NCBI GenBank assembly: GCA_022821385.1
Contig: JAJEDR010000027.1
Location: 1-36,765, forward strand
Direction of reading: 5' to 3'
DNA from: Rhodothermales bacterium
GTDB lineage: Bacteria; Bacteroidota; Rhodothermia; Rhodothermales; Bin80
Length of the DNA: 36,765 bases
Every line of letters begins with the position of its first letter. Position 1 is the stretch's first letter. The position numbers and the translations under genes were made by a program. Below, one piece after another: positions 1 through 8,242 of the stretch. Below the pieces are notes generated by a model that saw only the letters and a list, made by a program, of their open reading frames with translations, searched no databases and was not told the origin of the DNA.

Positions 1-399
1 AGTTCAAGAAAGCCTTTTGCTACCGGAGACTTTTTTCAGTTTACGCTTCGCTCCTCATCCATTGATGAAGATCTTGCACGTAGTGAGCTTGATCGCATCG
101 CGGTCGTCCCCAATCCCTATGTCGGCTCTTCCGCCTTTGAACCACGAAGCCAGATCGAAGGCCGCGGAGAGCGACGAGTACAGTTCATTCACCTGCCTCC
201 TCAGTGCACCATCCGCATCTTTAACATCCGTGGAGAACTGATCCGTACGCTGCATCATGATGGTGTAGTCAGTGATGGGTCTGAGTGGTGGGATCTTCGT
301 ACCGAAGAGCAGCAGGATATCGCGTTTGGTATTTACGTGTTTCACATTGAAGCCCCCGGTATTGGGGAGCATGTGGGCAAATTTGCACTTGTCAAATGA
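1..399 (+). CDS. C-terminal end of a large exported protein with a sorting-type domain (partial)
   Basis: The window opens inside this gene; 132 codons remain before the TGA at 397-399. The readable part begins inside a domain of unknown type. It continues with VVPNPYVG near residue 39, then a beta-rich module with IRIFNIRGELIRTL, a WWDLRT stretch and a final GKFALVK. This order (PNPY, an FN-x-x-GE-x-V/I-R-T-L strand, then G-I-Y-x-x-x-V/I-E and a lysine-rich end) is typical of C-terminal domains of proteins exported by Bacteroidota-type (T9SS-like) secretion. The gene overlaps the next one by four bases (ATGA), so the two are probably co-translated. The PorV-like partner downstream fits a sorted surface protein. 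What the missing N-terminal part does cannot be seen. Confidence 0.8.
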   Translation, partial: SSRKPFATGDFFQFTLRSSSIDEDLARSELDRIAVVPNPYVGSSAFEPRSQIEGRGERRVQFIHLPPQCTIRIFNIRGELIRTLHHDGVVSDGSEWWDLRTEEQQDIAFGIYVFHIEAPGIGEHVGKFALVK

Positions 400-1451
400 A
401 CCACATGATACGCATACTGACACGCCGACTTATCCTGCTGATCACATTGATCCTATGTATGGCTTGTACAGTGGTTGCACAAAGCCGATCTGGTACGACA
501 GCCGCCGCCTTTCTGACGATTGGAACTGGGGCACGCGGGCAGTCTTTGGGACATGCATACACCGCCCTTGCAACCGGTGCTGATGCGCTCTTTTGGAACC
601 CTGCCGGAGCTGCGCGCACCTATGGTGATCACTCCTCAGGCAGTGTGTTCCTCTCTCATTCGCGCTGGTTTGCAGACATCGACTATAACGCTGCAGCAAC
701 TGTGATACCTATTTCAGGTGATCGTGTGCTGGGACTCAGTGTAGCAGCTGTGAACTACGGCACCATGATCGTACGCACAGTAGCCTTTCCAGAAGGAACC
801 GGCGAAACCTTTCGCGCAAATGATTTCAGTTTGGGCCTGAGCTATGCACAGCCGCTGACCGAATCATTTTACTTCGGTGGCACTGCCAAGTATGTGCGCC
901 AGCAAATCAGGGATATGAACGCCAGCACCATTGGCTTTGATGTTGGATTTGTTCTCCAGTCAGGTTACCTCGGTGGCTTGGTTCTGGCGGCATCAATCCA
1001 GAATTTCGGCGGCAAAATGCAAATGAGCGGCATCAACAACGTCGTGTTTGTTGATATTGACGAAACTACCAGTGGCAATAACCCGGATATCCCCGCCCGC
1101 ATCGAAATGGATGCGTGGGACCTGCCACTCTCCTTCAAGTTTGGTATGGCCATGCCTGTGGTACAAGTCGGTATGATGGAGTTGATGGCCCTTGCAGATA
1201 TCCAGCAAAGCAACGACAACAGTCTGAACAGCGATGTCGGAGCACAACTCCGTGTCCATAATCGTACCTTCAATTTTGACCTTCGAAGCGGCTACAAAGA
1301 TCTATTTCTAGATAATGTCGACAGTCACGTGACCTTTGGGGCCGGGGTAGATGTTCGGGCATTTGGTTTGCGAATCGGATTTGATTATGCATACACCCCA
1401 TTCAACCTTCTCGGGCAGACGCAGGTGGTTGATTTTCGGATGTACTTCTAG
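396..1451 (+). CDS. PorV/PorQ-family outer-membrane barrel protein
   Basis: This is a 351-residue protein with a clear N-terminal signal sequence (basic MNHMIRILTRR, then a leucine-rich core, ending near residue 28). Just after it comes GTGARGQSLGHAYTALATGA followed by ALFWNPAGAA, the N-terminal signature of the PorV/PorQ (UPF0164-like) branch of FadL-like barrels. The rest alternates beta strands and the chain ends in an aromatic residue (FRMYF), as expected for BAM-inserted barrels. Family members shuttle or anchor type IX secretion cargo at the outer membrane; that role here is inferred. Its ATG lies inside the stop of the upstream sorted protein (ATGA). The end overlaps the likely start region of the downstream parvulin gene, so the three genes form one operon. 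Confidence 0.85.
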   Translation: MNHMIRILTRRLILLITLILCMACTVVAQSRSGTTAAAFLTIGTGARGQSLGHAYTALATGADALFWNPAGAARTYGDHSSGSVFLSHSRWFADIDYNAAATVIPISGDRVLGLSVAAVNYGTMIVRTVAFPEGTGETFRANDFSLGLSYAQPLTESFYFGGTAKYVRQQIRDMNASTIGFDVGFVLQSGYLGGLVLAASIQNFGGKMQMSGINNVVFVDIDETTSGNNPDIPARIEMDAWDLPLSFKFGMAMPVVQVGMMELMALADIQQSNDNSLNSDVGAQLRVHNRTFNFDLRSGYKDLFLDNVDSHVTFGAGVDVRAFGLRIGFDYAYTPFNLLGQTQVVDFRMYF

Positions 1452-2697
1452 AGTCTGGGGGGCAATATTTCTCTTGGCTGTTGGCTGTTCCCCACCGTCA
1501 AGTGAGAAGGACCAGGCACTGGCCGACGTAAACGGCTACAGTATCACAGTCGGCGAATTCGAACGTTCCTATGTGGATGTACTTATTCGCAGCGGCCAAA
1601 ATGATACCCCAGCGGCACGCTACAACCACCTAAACACTCTGATTGAGGACCAGCTTTGGTATGAAGAAGCACTCCGCCGCGAACTGGACCTAGATACCTC
1701 GCTCGCATTGTTCATTGACTTGGCTAGAAAACGTGCCTTGGGTGGTCGGTACTATGAATTGGAGTTTCTTGAGCAGTTGCCGCAGCCAACTGAGACCGAG
1801 ATTCGCCAAGCATTTGCCCGATATAAACAACCCGTTGTAGCCCGTCATCTTTTTTATGGTGATGAGCTGGAAGCTAACTCAGCATACGCAAGACTCCAGG
1901 CGGGGACATCTTTTATTGATGAAGCACAGATCTGCTTCCAGACCGCGAACTTTGACACTACGGCTGGATGGCTTGGCGAGGTCCGTTACTTTCAGGTGGA
2001 CGATGCCTTCGCTGAGACGGCTTTTTCATTAGCGACGGGGAGTTTCTCTGCGCCAGTTCGCAGCCGACAGGGATGGCATATCATCAAAATTGAGGATCGC
2101 ATTTCAGCCCCAATAATAACGGAATCGGAATTCCAGAATCGGAAGGCCGGAATTGCAAGCCTGTTACGTATTCGTAAGCGTCGGCTGGAAGGAGATCGCT
2201 TTGTGCGCACCTTCATGGAGAACCGCGATGTACGCATTGACCCACAGGGTTTAAGGGCCTTGGACGCTGCCCTTGCTCGGATTGAACGTCGGGTCTCGGG
2301 CAGCCCGATAACGCTGGACGATGATCACGATACCCCTGCCCCACCACTGACATCTACCACGCCCCTGGCAACGTTCATCATGAACGAAACGGCGCAGACC
2401 TTTACTGCTGAGGATTATTTTTTCTGGTTCTCTGAACTTCCGTTCAGGGAAGCAAGGTCGAGACCTGCTGCTTCTATAGGACGCGCAGTGCGCAATGAAG
2501 CGTTTGCATTAGCCGGGGCAGATGCCAATCTGGAAGAGGACGCTATTGTGCAAAGAGATGTGGAATACTATACAAGGACCTACTTGGCCAACTCCATGCG
2601 TCAACTGGATACAGACAGCACACTCATTGATGCACTCCAGAGATCCGCATCCATCCACATTGACTCGCTCCTTTTCGATCAGATAATGGTCCAATAG
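1387..2697 (+). CDS. PpiC/SurA-like peptidyl-prolyl isomerase lipoprotein
   Basis: The mature protein starts at the lipobox cysteine in FLLAVGC, residue 34 if translation begins at the ATG at 1387. An N-terminal helical part follows (NGYSITVGEFERSYVD..., LIEDQLWYEEALRRE), as in SurA/PrsA chaperones. A parvulin domain lies at about residues 145-245, with ARHLFY near its start, GWLGEVRYFQVDDAFAE, and the ending SRQGWHIIKIEDR. The C-terminal ~180 residues have no recognised domain. It probably helps outer-membrane or exported proteins fold in the periplasm, which suits its position behind a PorV-like barrel. The start is uncertain: ATG at 1351 or 1387, or TTG at 1429. All overlap or abut the end of the upstream gene. 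I chose 1387 because it gives an arginine-rich n-region ahead of the lipobox. Confidence 0.8.
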   Translation: MHTPHSTFSGRRRWLIFGCTSRVWGAIFLLAVGCSPPSSEKDQALADVNGYSITVGEFERSYVDVLIRSGQNDTPAARYNHLNTLIEDQLWYEEALRRELDLDTSLALFIDLARKRALGGRYYELEFLEQLPQPTETEIRQAFARYKQPVVARHLFYGDELEANSAYARLQAGTSFIDEAQICFQTANFDTTAGWLGEVRYFQVDDAFAETAFSLATGSFSAPVRSRQGWHIIKIEDRISAPIITESEFQNRKAGIASLLRIRKRRLEGDRFVRTFMENRDVRIDPQGLRALDAALARIERRVSGSPITLDDDHDTPAPPLTSTTPLATFIMNETAQTFTAEDYFFWFSELPFREARSRPAASIGRAVRNEAFALAGADANLEEDAIVQRDVEYYTRTYLANSMRQLDTDSTLIDALQRSASIHIDSLLFDQIMVQ

Positions 2698-2927
2698 CAG
2701 GTAATCGCAGTTTTTTATTTGGCATTATGCCAGAGACAATTCTTCCAGAACAGTGAATTCTATAATTATATATTAGGCAAATCAAGCCTCTGGGTAAGAA
2801 CATCTGAAACTACGGCAACACCAGTGGATGAATTGGTGCCTGGGTCTCTCATTAAGGAGAATCTTCTTGAAATTCCGTCAAGACGACTGGTCATTCTCTT
2901 CATCAGTCCAGCTTTAGAGCTTCAACA

Positions 2928-3632
2928 ATGAATGAGTCCGTTCCGCAAATCTCCAAGAGAAAAACTATCGTTGCGGCTCACGAACCCCACGTAAGCCGCA
3001 ACTTCGTTATACAACTCAGCAACGCTGCTACTTGCGAAGACATCTTCAATATTCTGGACAACACGGAGCATAAGGCAATTGTAGAGCGTCTCCGATACCT
3101 CCACAATGTAACCCCATACAACGACCCAGAAGATCCTGATATGGAACTCGATTCACTGTGCGAACTGGCCCTTTTTCTCATCAGAAATGATGTTCCACTC
3201 CCGCCCCCCTTGATTGGAATCACCGCTGACGGCACACTACAACTGGAATGGTATTTGACCCATGCGTCTGCATTAATGAATTTCCTTCTTGATGGAAAAA
3301 TCCAGTTTGCCGGAATTTCAACCATGGAAAACAATTGGGAGGAGCAGTCCATACATGGTACTGGTTCCAAGCAGCTTGCCTTGCAGTCTATTCTGCATTT
3401 TATCAACCAATCTCCTATGGGATGCAACGGTCCTCACAAAGTGAAGGCCCTGTTTCAGTATGTTACGAGCCTTCGCCTGTTGACCCCAATTCAATACTAC
3501 TGGATAGTGTATTTACCCCTAGGTCTAAAGAGAAGCACTTCTAGGCAAATTGGCGTGAATACTACGAATCAGATTTGGGGGAAGCTATTGAATATGTTCG
3601 TCAAGCTTTTAGGAGTAAGCGATACTCATTAA
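2928..3632 (+). CDS. hypothetical protein paired with a downstream ATPase
   Basis: This ORF encodes 234 residues with no recognised catalytic motif. A charged N-terminus is followed by helical DELDSL-like text (MELDSLCELALFLIRND), a proline run (LPPPLIG) and a strand pair ADGTLQLEWYL ... DGKIQFAGI, then HGTGSKQLALQSILHFI. The pattern 'ELALFL ... P.P.IG...DG.LQLEW ... I.FA.IS' recalls small uncharacterised bacterial proteins, but I cannot name a family. The last ~60 residues look less protein-like, so a frameshift or decayed end is possible. An AT-rich, TATAAT-containing stretch at 2761-2766 could carry its promoter. The gene is followed 111 bases later by an AAA/STAND-like ATPase on the same strand, and both sit between two conserved operons, which suggests an accessory cassette. 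Confidence 0.5.
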   Translation: MNESVPQISKRKTIVAAHEPHVSRNFVIQLSNAATCEDIFNILDNTEHKAIVERLRYLHNVTPYNDPEDPDMELDSLCELALFLIRNDVPLPPPLIGITADGTLQLEWYLTHASALMNFLLDGKIQFAGISTMENNWEEQSIHGTGSKQLALQSILHFINQSPMGCNGPHKVKALFQYVTSLRLLTPIQYYWIVYLPLGLKRSTSRQIGVNTTNQIWGKLLNMFVKLLGVSDTH

Positions 3633-3743
3633 GCCCCAATGTGCAAGGTCGACATTGTGGTGGCGAACTTCCGTTAAGGAACAAGCTTGCACGATATTCG
3701 TGAATGGCTTATGCCTTCCTGATCCCCCGAATGTGACAAAACT

Positions 3744-5033
3744 ATGCGTATATCCCGGAGGCCCTCCCCGGTGACAGCAGCGTTTGATCGTGGTCCAGCC
3801 AAGTATTTTCATGGCAGGAAGCAAATATTGCATGATTTTAATGAACTCATAGAAAGGGCGACTCAGGCGAAGTCTGGCACGACCTTTCTGATTCAAGGTG
3901 CGCCTGGAGCCGGGAAATCTGCACTACTCGCTGAATGCGGGAAATTGGCGGAGAGGCGAAAATGGAAAGTGGTAGATATACCCGTCCGTGCCATTTGGAG
4001 TGTAGACGAACTGCGGCGGACTCTTGGTAGAGGAAACATTCCTGTGGCAACGCGTGGATCTGGACAAGTCGGCGGGGGACCCATAGGCAAACTTGAGATT
4101 ACAGTGGAGTTGGCTTCGGAGACGATGCTGAAAATACTTCAGAGTGGTAAGGATCCGTTGCTACTCAAGCTAGATGAAGCGCAGAGGATAGGAACCACAG
4201 TCTCCCGCACAAATGTGGATCAGTTTGCGACCGCAACTGATGTGCTCTATGCGATTCACAACGGCGAATTGAACCGCCCCGTTATACTGATTACAGCCGG
4301 GCTGGGAACGACATCAGATGCCTTTGGGGCCCTCGGGATTTCGAGGTTTGCGACGGGTGCTTTTGTGGAACTGGGGGCGTTGGACAAAGAAGCAGAACGT
4401 GCGATTCTATACGATTGGCTCACGAAGGACGGCGATGCCAAGGGGAACCCCACGGCTTGGATTGATGCCATTGCCCAAGAAACGCACGGCTGGCCACAGC
4501 ACATCTTGTCGTATGTGAAACCCTCCTTGGAGCAACTGCGTGCAGACAGAAGGGTGATGACCGCAGAGGGATTGAATAACGTCCTGAAAGCGGGGCGCGC
4601 AGGGCGGACTGCGTACTATAAGCAACGGGCACGAGGTTTTCCCGAAGAAGAGCGCCAGTCCCTTGCAAGATTGTTTAGTGATCTCCCGATTGGAGAAAGT
4701 GTGCAACTTAGCACGATCATGTCTTCCCTAACCCAGAATTACGGCCAAAAGAAAGCAGAGGCACTATTCCGTCGCGCAGTGGAAAAGGGTATCATAGACG
4801 AGAGGGACGGACGTTATGTTATCCCTGTCCCGTCGATGCAGGATTGGCTGGTATCCAATTATGACCATATCCAGGAAAAGGAATTACCTTCAAGGTTGAT
4901 CGGTCTAAGTCAAGAGCAGAGGTCCACTGCTCTAGCCACAGAGAAGAACCTAAATCAGGAAATTGAGGCTCAATCCCCAGGGCAGCTCCGTGATGTAGAA
5001 GAACGGAATTCTGGAATGGATTTCGGAAGCTGA
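3744..5033 (+). CDS. AAA/STAND-like ATP-binding protein
   Basis: This is a 429-residue soluble P-loop ATPase. YFHGRKQILHDF at residues 21-32 precedes Walker A GAPGAGKS (52-59). Walker B is LLLKLDEAQ (139-147) and a sensor-like strand VILITAGLGTT follows (180-190). The C-terminal half contains GWPQHI, as in archaeal-type and STAND ATPases, and a winged-helix-like section (EERQSLARLFSDL..., AEALFRRAVEKGIIDERDGRY...VPSMQDWL). The last ~50 residues are polar and probably disordered. No transmembrane segment is seen. The fold class is clear. The role is not: regulatory, defence and transposition-associated ATPases all share this layout. Its only close neighbour on the strand is the unknown protein at 2928-3632. 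Confidence 0.75.
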   Translation: MRISRRPSPVTAAFDRGPAKYFHGRKQILHDFNELIERATQAKSGTTFLIQGAPGAGKSALLAECGKLAERRKWKVVDIPVRAIWSVDELRRTLGRGNIPVATRGSGQVGGGPIGKLEITVELASETMLKILQSGKDPLLLKLDEAQRIGTTVSRTNVDQFATATDVLYAIHNGELNRPVILITAGLGTTSDAFGALGISRFATGAFVELGALDKEAERAILYDWLTKDGDAKGNPTAWIDAIAQETHGWPQHILSYVKPSLEQLRADRRVMTAEGLNNVLKAGRAGRTAYYKQRARGFPEEERQSLARLFSDLPIGESVQLSTIMSSLTQNYGQKKAEALFRRAVEKGIIDERDGRYVIPVPSMQDWLVSNYDHIQEKELPSRLIGLSQEQRSTALATEKNLNQEIEAQSPGQLRDVEERNSGMDFGS

Positions 5034-5217
5034 GCAGTTCACCTTCATGGGGCCTTCATTCTGTGGATTCGACACCATTTGATTGCGACCGTATATTCAG
5101 GTCAAATTGCTCCGAAAGATTCGTCAGGACTGATAAGAAATGTCGAATTGGTGAAGTATGGAAGATTCCAATTAGGATGGACCCATTTGTTAGGCTTTTT
5201 TCGGACATGATCCGCCT

Positions 5218-6000
5218 CTATTTGGAATATAACTCCTCCAGCAAGGCGGCAGCTTGCTCGCCCTCCCCTGCCTGAAGCAGCGCCATAGCCAGATTATAGC
5301 GGATCTCAGGATGCCCCGGCACTTGCTCAAGTGCTTGTTTGAGCACAGACACAGCATAGTCCTCGTTGCCGGTTAGCCTGGCCAGACGCCCAGCAGCCAA
5401 CAGATTGGCAGGATTATTAGGAGACAGGCTTAATGCCTGTTCAACGTAATCGCGCGCATCCTCCAGCTCTCCCATATGCTCCGCAATCATTGCCAGACTG
5501 ATATATGCTGGAACATAGTCTGCATCGAGGACCAACGCTTGATGACAAGCATCCCAGGCATCCTCTGTATTCCCCATCTCCCAGTATGCGCCGGCGGCAC
5601 CATGCCACGAAACAGCGTCTGGATGCAGACGGCCTGCGCGTAAATAATAGTCCAGAGATGCTTGGTAGTCTGCCTGCTGAAAAGCTGCATCTCCAAGCGT
5701 TTGTAACCAGATCCAGTTATCCGGCTCCAAACTTCTGGCTATCTCCCAGGACCTTCGTGCCTCCGTGTAATTGCCGCGCACGTAATGCGCCTGCCCCAAT
5801 ATAAAATGAGGATGTGGATGCCCCGGTGCCATTTGTACGGCTTGTTCGGCCATATTGGCAGCTCGCTCTGGAGCATTCTCGTTTAGTGCGATGGTAGCTT
5901 CCTGGAGTAGAATCGCCGCTGACTCTGGTAGTGGAGCCGGAACAGACTCACAGCCAAGTATCCACACCAATTGGATCAGTACCAACCAACGACTCAGCAT
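5218..6000 (-). CDS. tetratricopeptide-repeat lipoprotein
   Basis: This 260-residue protein has a short signal sequence with lipobox WILGC (Cys17), so it is probably membrane-anchored in the periplasm or at the outer membrane. From about residue 29 onward it is a series of roughly six 34-residue TPR units. They can be seen from recurring helices such as ANMAEQAVQMAPGHPHPHF, ARRSWEIARSLEPDN, ASLDYYLRAGRLHPDA, AWDACHQALVLDADY and AVSVLKQALEQVPGHPEI. TPR proteins act as protein-protein adaptors; the partner is unknown. Its ATG directly follows the stop of the FG-GAP gene (TAA then ATG, no gap), so translation is probably coupled. That gene is also the most likely functional partner. Confidence 0.85.
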   Translation of the reverse strand: MLSRWLVLIQLVWILGCESVPAPLPESAAILLQEATIALNENAPERAANMAEQAVQMAPGHPHPHFILGQAHYVRGNYTEARRSWEIARSLEPDNWIWLQTLGDAAFQQADYQASLDYYLRAGRLHPDAVSWHGAAGAYWEMGNTEDAWDACHQALVLDADYVPAYISLAMIAEHMGELEDARDYVEQALSLSPNNPANLLAAGRLARLTGNEDYAVSVLKQALEQVPGHPEIRYNLAMALLQAGEGEQAAALLEELYSK

Positions 6001-7698
6001 TTATTCCTCGGAACCTTCACGAACAACAATGAATGTATTCTCGAGTGGCCCGATCAGCTGTGAGCGCTGTCCACTCGGCCATCGGACATGCAGCGAATCA
6101 ACTATGTCGGACGCACCCAAGCCAAAGGTCAGTACCCGTTCTGATTCCGACAGATAACTGCCACCCGACCGTACATGGCGTTGCTTCAAACCGGTAGAGG
6201 TAGACAGACTCACGTGTGCCCCAATACCATCACGGTTACTGCTCATGCCCTCCAGCCTCACACGCAGGTATCGACCTTGCATATTGTTGCGCCATAGACG
6301 AACACCTGCTCCATTCTGGCCCATCAGAATATCCAGATCTCCATCCTGATCTATGTCTGCATATGCTGCTCCCCGCCCCAATAGTGGCTCAAAATTCCCT
6401 GCGTCGGTAAATCTCCCATCCCCAGTGTTCATAAACAGATGTGGTCGCTGATAAAACTTAATTCCACTGGATCCATGTTCTACGTGTTCGTGAATATGGC
6501 CATTAGCCACAAACACATCTTCATCTCCATCCAGATCAGCATCAAACAGAAACAGGCCGAATGCCAGTGTTTGGCGGCTCACACCACCTATTCGTGATGC
6601 CGATGCGTGGTCACGAAATACTCCTCCTCCAACATACTGCCAAACGCTGATCATTTGATTGGAAAAATTGCCGACAAATATGGACCATTCTCCGCCTATA
6701 ATTCCTGCATCTATCCCCATTCCAGCCGTTGCAATCCCTCGTGCATCATAGGCGATCCCGGCCATTAGCCCACGCTCAAAGAATGTGCCATCGCCTTGGT
6801 TAATAAATAACTGATCTCTTTCGAGATCGTTTGCCACCGCGAGATCAGGCCACAGATCACCATTAACATCCAGGAGGACCGCCCCTAATGTCTTTCCTGG
6901 AGTAGATAGAAAACCGGCCTCTTCTGTCCAGTCAGAAAAGGTCCCATCAGCGTTATTGTGATAAAAGCGGTGGGGCTGCCCATCATATGCTGCCGGTGTA
7001 CAGTAGATCTTTTCTTCACCCGGCCCTTGACAATGGAGGTCAATTTCAGAGCTCCAGTGCACATATCCACCCACATAAAGATCCAGCCAACCATCTCGAT
7101 CCGCGTCAAAAAATACCGCTGCAGTACTCCACGCAAACGGACCTTCGGCCCCTGACTGCATCACGGTATAGATGCCGTCATTGTTACGAAGAAGTATGTC
7201 GTGTCCCAATGAGGTTATGAATAAATCTGCGTCACCATCATTGTCGTAATCAGCCGATGCAATCCCCATTCCATAGGTCACCACTTCCTCCAAACCAGCA
7301 TCCTGCGTAACCTCGCTGAAGTAACCTGAGCCATTATTTAAGTAGAGACGTATAGCCGGCGGCTGCGCATCAAGCGAATCCCATGTTCCGCCCTGAACGA
7401 GTGCTATATCTGGATGACCATCGCCATTGTAATCCACAAACGCGAGGCCCGGTGGCAGGATTTCCGGCATCCACATTAAGCCAGATGCGCCATTCTCGTG
7501 CGTAAAATCAGCCAGGCCCGCTTCACGAGTCACGTTTGTAAAATGTTGAACCTCGCTCAAGCAACCCGCAACAAGCACGCATATCCCCACCAGTATACAG
7601 CAAGTATTCGTGTCAAGGAATAACGTGAGGCGCTTAGTCTCCGATAGCCTCATTGGTTTCCCTCGGCCTGCTTCTCGTTCGTTAGATCTTTGGCCCAT
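6001..7698 (-). CDS. CRTAC1-type FG-GAP/VCBS-repeat lipoprotein with ASPIC/UnbV domain
   Basis: The 565-residue product has a lipobox LVAGC (Cys46). The body is a beta-propeller built from FG-GAP/VCBS repeats, each with a calcium-binding-like loop: DYNGDGHPD, DYDNDGDAD, DADRDGWLD, DVNGDLWPD, DADLDGDED and DIDQDGDLD. An ASPIC/UnbV domain closes the protein (about residues 480-560: RLEGMSSNRDGIGA ... SGGSYLSES ... RWPSGQ). Such proteins are surface or periplasmic binding modules, often next to TPR proteins; the ligand is unknown. Two starts are plausible. ATG 7698 has an AAGGAAGGGAG element a few bases upstream. ATG 7653 has a weaker GAGGG and gives a more usual signal-peptide length (Cys31). 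It is the first gene of a two-gene operon with the TPR lipoprotein. Confidence 0.88.
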   Translation of the reverse strand: MGQRSNEREAGRGKPMRLSETKRLTLFLDTNTCCILVGICVLVAGCLSEVQHFTNVTREAGLADFTHENGASGLMWMPEILPPGLAFVDYNGDGHPDIALVQGGTWDSLDAQPPAIRLYLNNGSGYFSEVTQDAGLEEVVTYGMGIASADYDNDGDADLFITSLGHDILLRNNDGIYTVMQSGAEGPFAWSTAAVFFDADRDGWLDLYVGGYVHWSSEIDLHCQGPGEEKIYCTPAAYDGQPHRFYHNNADGTFSDWTEEAGFLSTPGKTLGAVLLDVNGDLWPDLAVANDLERDQLFINQGDGTFFERGLMAGIAYDARGIATAGMGIDAGIIGGEWSIFVGNFSNQMISVWQYVGGGVFRDHASASRIGGVSRQTLAFGLFLFDADLDGDEDVFVANGHIHEHVEHGSSGIKFYQRPHLFMNTGDGRFTDAGNFEPLLGRGAAYADIDQDGDLDILMGQNGAGVRLWRNNMQGRYLRVRLEGMSSNRDGIGAHVSLSTSTGLKQRHVRSGGSYLSESERVLTFGLGASDIVDSLHVRWPSGQRSQLIGPLENTFIVVREGSEE

Positions 7699-8242
7699 TT
7701 CGACTCCCTTCCTTTCCGCTTTTTCTTGTATTCTGATTGAAGTCTACGAACTTTGTTCGAGCCTGTTAGATACTTGCCAATTGTAATGCCGCTTGTTCCA
7801 TATCCATGCAGTGCTCAACTTAAGCTCCCTTCTTTCGACAGGCACTACCCGCGCTTCTGCATTACTAGCCCCATCCGCCCCGTGACCGCCTCTCCAGAGC
7901 GTCTGGTTGCTGTGGCGCACTCTCAATGTCGACAGGGCTTCCTGCGCTTTGCTCTTTCCTTTTGTATTCATGCTAGGGGTCAATGCCCCGGTGAGAATTA
8001 ACGCGTGTTTTCGCTGTTCTTTTCCTGAATAATCAGCGTCCTTTTCGTTACCCGAGACCGGCTTCCAATTGGTCATTTCGACAACTGCCCACGCGCCCTC
8101 CTCAACCGTTCCAGTACTTCCTCCACTTCATCGAAATAAGCGGAATTGTGCGAACATATTGCCGGGTTTCCTGTTCATTCCTCGGGCTGTCAAGGCTGCT
8201 TCTTAACCCCGTTTACCCTACCGTTATCTCCTTTGTCTCCAT
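7699..8242. other. intergenic region between divergent genes
   Basis: These 544 bases separate the FG-GAP gene (leftward) from the GH16 gene (rightward), so both promoters should lie here. I see no clear promoter boxes, hairpin with a T-tract, tRNA or riboswitch. A 110-codon open frame runs leftward over 7744-8076. It has no recognisable domain or convincing ribosome-binding site, so I do not call it a gene, though its position 45 bases upstream of the FG-GAP start leaves it possible. Confidence 0.4.

Noticed and set aside
2719-2931. 70-codon rightward frame with TTG start that overlaps the next gene by four bases
   Set aside because: No family resemblance and a TTG start in a region that better fits a promoter. 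The ATGA overlap alone is not enough.
5063-5275. 70-codon rightward frame after the ATPase gene
   Set aside because: It runs into the end of the convergent TPR gene and has no protein-like features.
6001-7698. Possibility that the repeat-rich lipoprotein gene is a DNA-level tandem repeat
   Set aside because: The repeats are protein-level FG-GAP/VCBS units with diverged DNA and no nucleotide periodicity.
7744-8076. 110-codon leftward frame in the spacer before the FG-GAP gene
   Set aside because: No recognisable motif, no convincing ribosome-binding site, and uneven composition. It is kept only as a remark in the intergenic entry.
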